Assembly (NCBI RefSeq): GCF_032716425.1
Contig: NZ_CP090419.1
Coordinates: forward strand, 42,501-106,500
Direction: 5' to 3'
Length of the DNA stretch: 64,000 nucleotides
Source of the DNA: Pseudoalteromonas sp. N1230-9
GTDB taxonomy: Bacteria > Pseudomonadota > Gammaproteobacteria > Enterobacterales > Alteromonadaceae
Positions 61,718-64,000 of this stretch are shown piece after piece. A model generated the notes under the pieces. The model ran no database searches, was not told the origin of the DNA, and saw nothing but the letters and a program-made list of their open reading frames with translations. The position numbers were made by a program, and so were the translations under genes. Numbering within the stretch: position 1 is the stretch's first letter; each line of letters opens with the position of its first letter.

Positions 61718-62544
61718 AGTGCTACTTGCCCATCAAAAACATGCTCCGCAGGACCGGTCATTCTTACGGGGTGGCCTTCACCTTGCCAGCGAATTTGCAG
61801 GCTACCGCCTGGTAAATCGACCTGTACTGTGTTTGCTAGCTTGCTTTGGGCTTGACCGATCACTACTGCTGCACATGCACCTGTTCCACAAGCAAGGGTT
61901 TCACTAACACCGCGTTCCCACACCCTTAGTTTAATATGATCTTGCGAAATTACCTGCATAAAGCCCACATTGGCTCGTTGTGGAAAACGTTCATGGTTTT
62001 CAAGCAGTGGCCCTAAAGTGTCAACATCAGCTGTTTGAATATCATCGACTTCTAATACGCAGTGTGGGTTACCCATTGAGACTGCACCGCTAAAGATGGT
62101 GTGTTCTTCAGTGCGAAGAATATAAGTGAGCTCTCGTTTACTGGCTTTAAGTGGAATTTTACTTGGTTCAAAAGTCGGGTGGCCCATATTGACCGTTACT
62201 TGGCCGTCTTTCTCAATATATAAAGTCAAATTTCCCGATTTGGTTGATACGGTGATTTTGTGCTTGTTTGTTAAGCCTTTCATACGCACAAACCGAGCAA
62301 AGCAGCGGGCACCATTACCACATTGCTCGACTTCATTACCATCAGCATTAAAAATACGGTAGTGAAAATCTAGGTCCGGAGAATAGGGTGCCTCTACCAT
62401 GAGTAATTGGTCAAAACCTATGCCGAAGTGGCGATCTGCCAGCTTTTTAATTTGATCTCGCGATAAGAAAACATTTTGAGTAATGTTATCAATAACAACA
62501 AAGTCATTACCTAGGCCGTGCATTTTTGAGAAATTAACTAACAT
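61714..62544 (-). CDS. dapF: Diaminopimelate epimerase
   Basis: This is a 276-aa DapF, which converts LL-diaminopimelate to the meso form for lysine and peptidoglycan. The two catalytic Cys are in [13 protein letters not shown] near 73 and [13 protein letters not shown] near 217; [15 protein letters not shown] is the family start. It follows lysA on the same strand, so the lysine-end genes are together. Confidence 0.97.
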   Translation of the reverse strand: MLVNFSKMHGLGNDFVVIDNITQNVFLSRDQIKKLADRHFGIGFDQLLMVEAPYSPDLDFHYRIFNADGNEVEQCGNGARCFARFVRMKGLTNKHKITVSTKSGNLTLYIEKDGQVTVNMGHPTFEPSKIPLKASKRELTYILRTEEHTIFSGAVSMGNPHCVLEVDDIQTADVDTLGPLLENHERFPQRANVGFMQVISQDHIKLRVWERGVSETLACGTGACAAVVIGQAQSKLANTVQVDLPGGSLQIRWQGEGHPVRMTGPAEHVFDGQVAL

Positions 62545-62608
62545 AACGCTCTAATTCGGGTTTGCTCTGAGCTAATCATGCCACAGAGCAGGGCGGTTAT
62601 AAAAACGT

Positions 62609-63862
62609 TTATGGTAAAATTTTCTCACCTTGCCAAAGGCTTTCAAGAGTTTCACGTTGACGGATTAAATAACTTTGTTCTCCATCAACCATTATCTCTG
62701 CAACACGAGGACGTGAGTTATAGTTTGAACTCATCGTAAAGCCATAAGCCCCCGCACTGCGCTGTGCGAGTAAATCGCCTGCTTGAAGAGCAAGTTGACG
62801 ATCCTTACCTAAAAAATCACCGGTTTCACACACAGGACCCACAATATCGTAGTTGTGGCTTTTAGTATCGTCTGCGCGTGGGATAACAGGAACAATACTT
62901 TGCCACGCTTGGTAAAGTGATGGGCGAAGCATATCGTTCATGCCAGCATCAACAATGGCAAAGTATTTGTCTTGATTTTGTTTAATAAACTCAACCTTGG
63001 TGACTAATATACCCGCGTTGGCTGCAATGGCACGGCCTGGCTCGAAAATAAGCTCTAGATCTTGATAATCAGCTAATCGGGCCGTGATTTTGTCAACATA
63101 CTCGCTTGGGTGAGGTGGGGTTTCGCCGTTATAAGGCACGCCAAGGCCACCGCCAATATCAAGGTGAGTTAGTTTGATGCCAACGGCTTTTAGTTGTTCA
63201 ATTAAAGTAAGCACTTTTTCAAGCGCTGCTAAGAAGGGTTTTATTTCTGTTAACTGTGAACCTATGTGGCAATCAACACCTGTTATTTTTAAGCTTGGTA
63301 AAGATGCAGCATGCTGATAAACAGCAACAGCGGTTTGAATATCAATACCAAATTTATTCTCTTTTAAACCGGTAGAGATATACGGATGGGTTTTTGCATC
63401 GATATCAGGGTTTACACGAATCGAAATGGGGGCAATGCGATTTAGTGAAGTGGCGACCTCTGAGATACGCTCAAGTTCCGCCACTGATTCAACATTAAAG
63501 CACTTGATCCCCAATTCAAGTGCATAGGCGATTTCATCAGCTGTTTTGGCAACCCCTGAAAAGACCACTTTAGATGCATCACCACCGGCTTGAATTACAC
63601 GAGCAAGTTCCCCTTTTGAAACAATATCGAAACCAGAACCAAGGCGCGCTAAGATGTTGAGTACAGCAATATTTGAATTCGCTTTTACGGCATAGCACAC
63701 CAAGCTTTTATGTGATTTTGCGGCTTCGGCAAAGGCCAAGTAATGACGTTCAAAGGTTTTTCGTGAGTAGATATAACAAGGCGTACCATATTGTTCGGCA
63801 AGCTCTTTGACAGCGATGTCTTCAGCGAACAGCTGATTATCTTTGTAATTAAAAAAGTCCAT
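62609..63862 (-). CDS. lysA: Diaminopimelate decarboxylase
   Basis: This is a 417-aa LysA, the PLP enzyme making lysine from meso-diaminopimelate. CYAVKANSNIAVLNIL near 55-70 holds the PLP lysine, HLDIGGGLGVPY near 230 is the PLP-phosphate loop, and VGPVCETGDFLGKDR near 338 holds the Cys from the partner subunit. Four bases separate it from lptM upstream. Confidence 0.97.
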   Translation of the reverse strand: MDFFNYKDNQLFAEDIAVKELAEQYGTPCYIYSRKTFERHYLAFAEAAKSHKSLVCYAVKANSNIAVLNILARLGSGFDIVSKGELARVIQAGGDASKVVFSGVAKTADEIAYALELGIKCFNVESVAELERISEVATSLNRIAPISIRVNPDIDAKTHPYISTGLKENKFGIDIQTAVAVYQHAASLPSLKITGVDCHIGSQLTEIKPFLAALEKVLTLIEQLKAVGIKLTHLDIGGGLGVPYNGETPPHPSEYVDKITARLADYQDLELIFEPGRAIAANAGILVTKVEFIKQNQDKYFAIVDAGMNDMLRPSLYQAWQSIVPVIPRADDTKSHNYDIVGPVCETGDFLGKDRQLALQAGDLLAQRSAGAYGFTMSSNYNSRPRVAEIMVDGEQSYLIRQRETLESLWQGEKILP

Positions 63863-63865
63863 CTA

Positions 63866-64000
63866 TTAGTCCTGTTTTTGTTCTGGTTGTTCGGATGGAG
63901 TAGCCTCAGGCTGAGATTCTGTTGACTGCGGCGTATCATCTGGTAGGTAAAGAGCACCACTTTGTCCACAGCCGACTAAGGTGAGCACAAGGGCAAAGGG
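63866..64000 (-). CDS. lptM: LPS-assembly lipoprotein LptM (YifL), 3' part
   Basis: The window end cuts this gene. The 44 visible residues begin in the signal peptide and lipobox (LTLVGCG), continue QSGALYLPDD, the conserved YifL/LptM motif, and end in an acidic, Gln/Pro-rich tail. LptM helps the LptDE complex mature. Its position before lysA is the usual gammaproteobacterial order. It was found by translating the minus strand. Confidence 0.9.
   Translation of the reverse strand, partial: PFALVLTLVGCGQSGALYLPDDTPQSTESQPEATPSEQPEQKQD

Overview
The window looks like a chromosomal segment of a marine gammaproteobacterium of the order Alteromonadales, most likely Pseudoalteromonas or a close relative. 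The basis is the AT-leaning base composition, the rRNA sequence, Shewanella/Pseudoalteromonas-type families (DUF6482, PA3496-like, HopJ-like, DUF2721) and the gammaproteobacterial lptM-lysA-dapF-DUF484-xerC-yigB block. This placement is inference from reading alone. There is no prophage, insertion sequence, CRISPR array or integrase cluster. The window opens inside a 23S rRNA gene and ends inside lptM.

Layout. 1-1.4 kb: 3' part of 23S rRNA, 5S rRNA and terminator. 1.6-7.7 kb: an envelope-stress type island with a Ser/Arg/Tyr-rich lipoprotein, a DUF350 membrane protein, a membrane-anchored spermidine-synthase-like enzyme, DUF2170 (YjfI), PspA/IM30, DUF2491 (YjfK), a small protein that reads as a tandem ribbon-helix-helix DNA-binding protein, and a two-TM peptide. 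Two identical 13-bp palindromes sit in front of the DUF2170-PspA genes. 7.7-8.6 kb: two paralogous lipoproteins. 8.7-10.5 kb: a fagA-like gene and fumC behind a 51-bp perfect palindrome containing a Fur box. 10.9-14 kb: DUF938 methyltransferase, FemAB-like protein, secreted alpha/beta hydrolase. 14.1-17 kb: Lrp-type regulator divergent from a PrnB-like heme aromatic oxygenase and a kynureninase-like enzyme. 17-19.2 kb: MBL hydrolase, DUF4124 protein, two tRNA-Ser genes, a 46-aa basic protein.

19.4-29.9 kb: lipid kinase, EamA exporter divergent from a MocR regulator, YggN, glutathione peroxidase, LysR/YqhD aldehyde reductase, AzlCD exporter, cytochrome b561 facing a cytochrome c', DUF2721. 30-35.9 kb: a large secreted subtilase with a GlyGly-CTERM-like tail and a lipoprotein oligopeptidase B. 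35.9-39.6 kb: two spondin-domain proteins with a two-component system. 39.7-44.1 kb: DUF4870, YqaA, a tetrahydromonapterin operon (folM-folE-folX), nadE, yceH. 44.1-51 kb: CHASE hybrid kinase, penicillin-acylase-family hydrolase, diguanylate cyclase. 51.2-56.3 kb: GNAT-nitrilase fusion followed directly by a Gdx/SugE guanidinium exporter, EamA, MAPEG, and a BlaI/BlaR1-TonB pair with visible BlaI-type operators. 56.3-64 kb: RluF-type pseudouridine synthase, DUF6482, GNAT, HopJ-like, TPR-retropepsin, then the yigB-xerC-DUF484-dapF-lysA-lptM block.

The strongest candidates for under-described biology are the PspA/spermidine-synthase-like island with its twin palindromes and RHH protein, the PrnB-like plus kynureninase-like operon, the spondin/two-component operon, the GNAT-nitrilase/Gdx pair and the 51-bp Fur palindrome.
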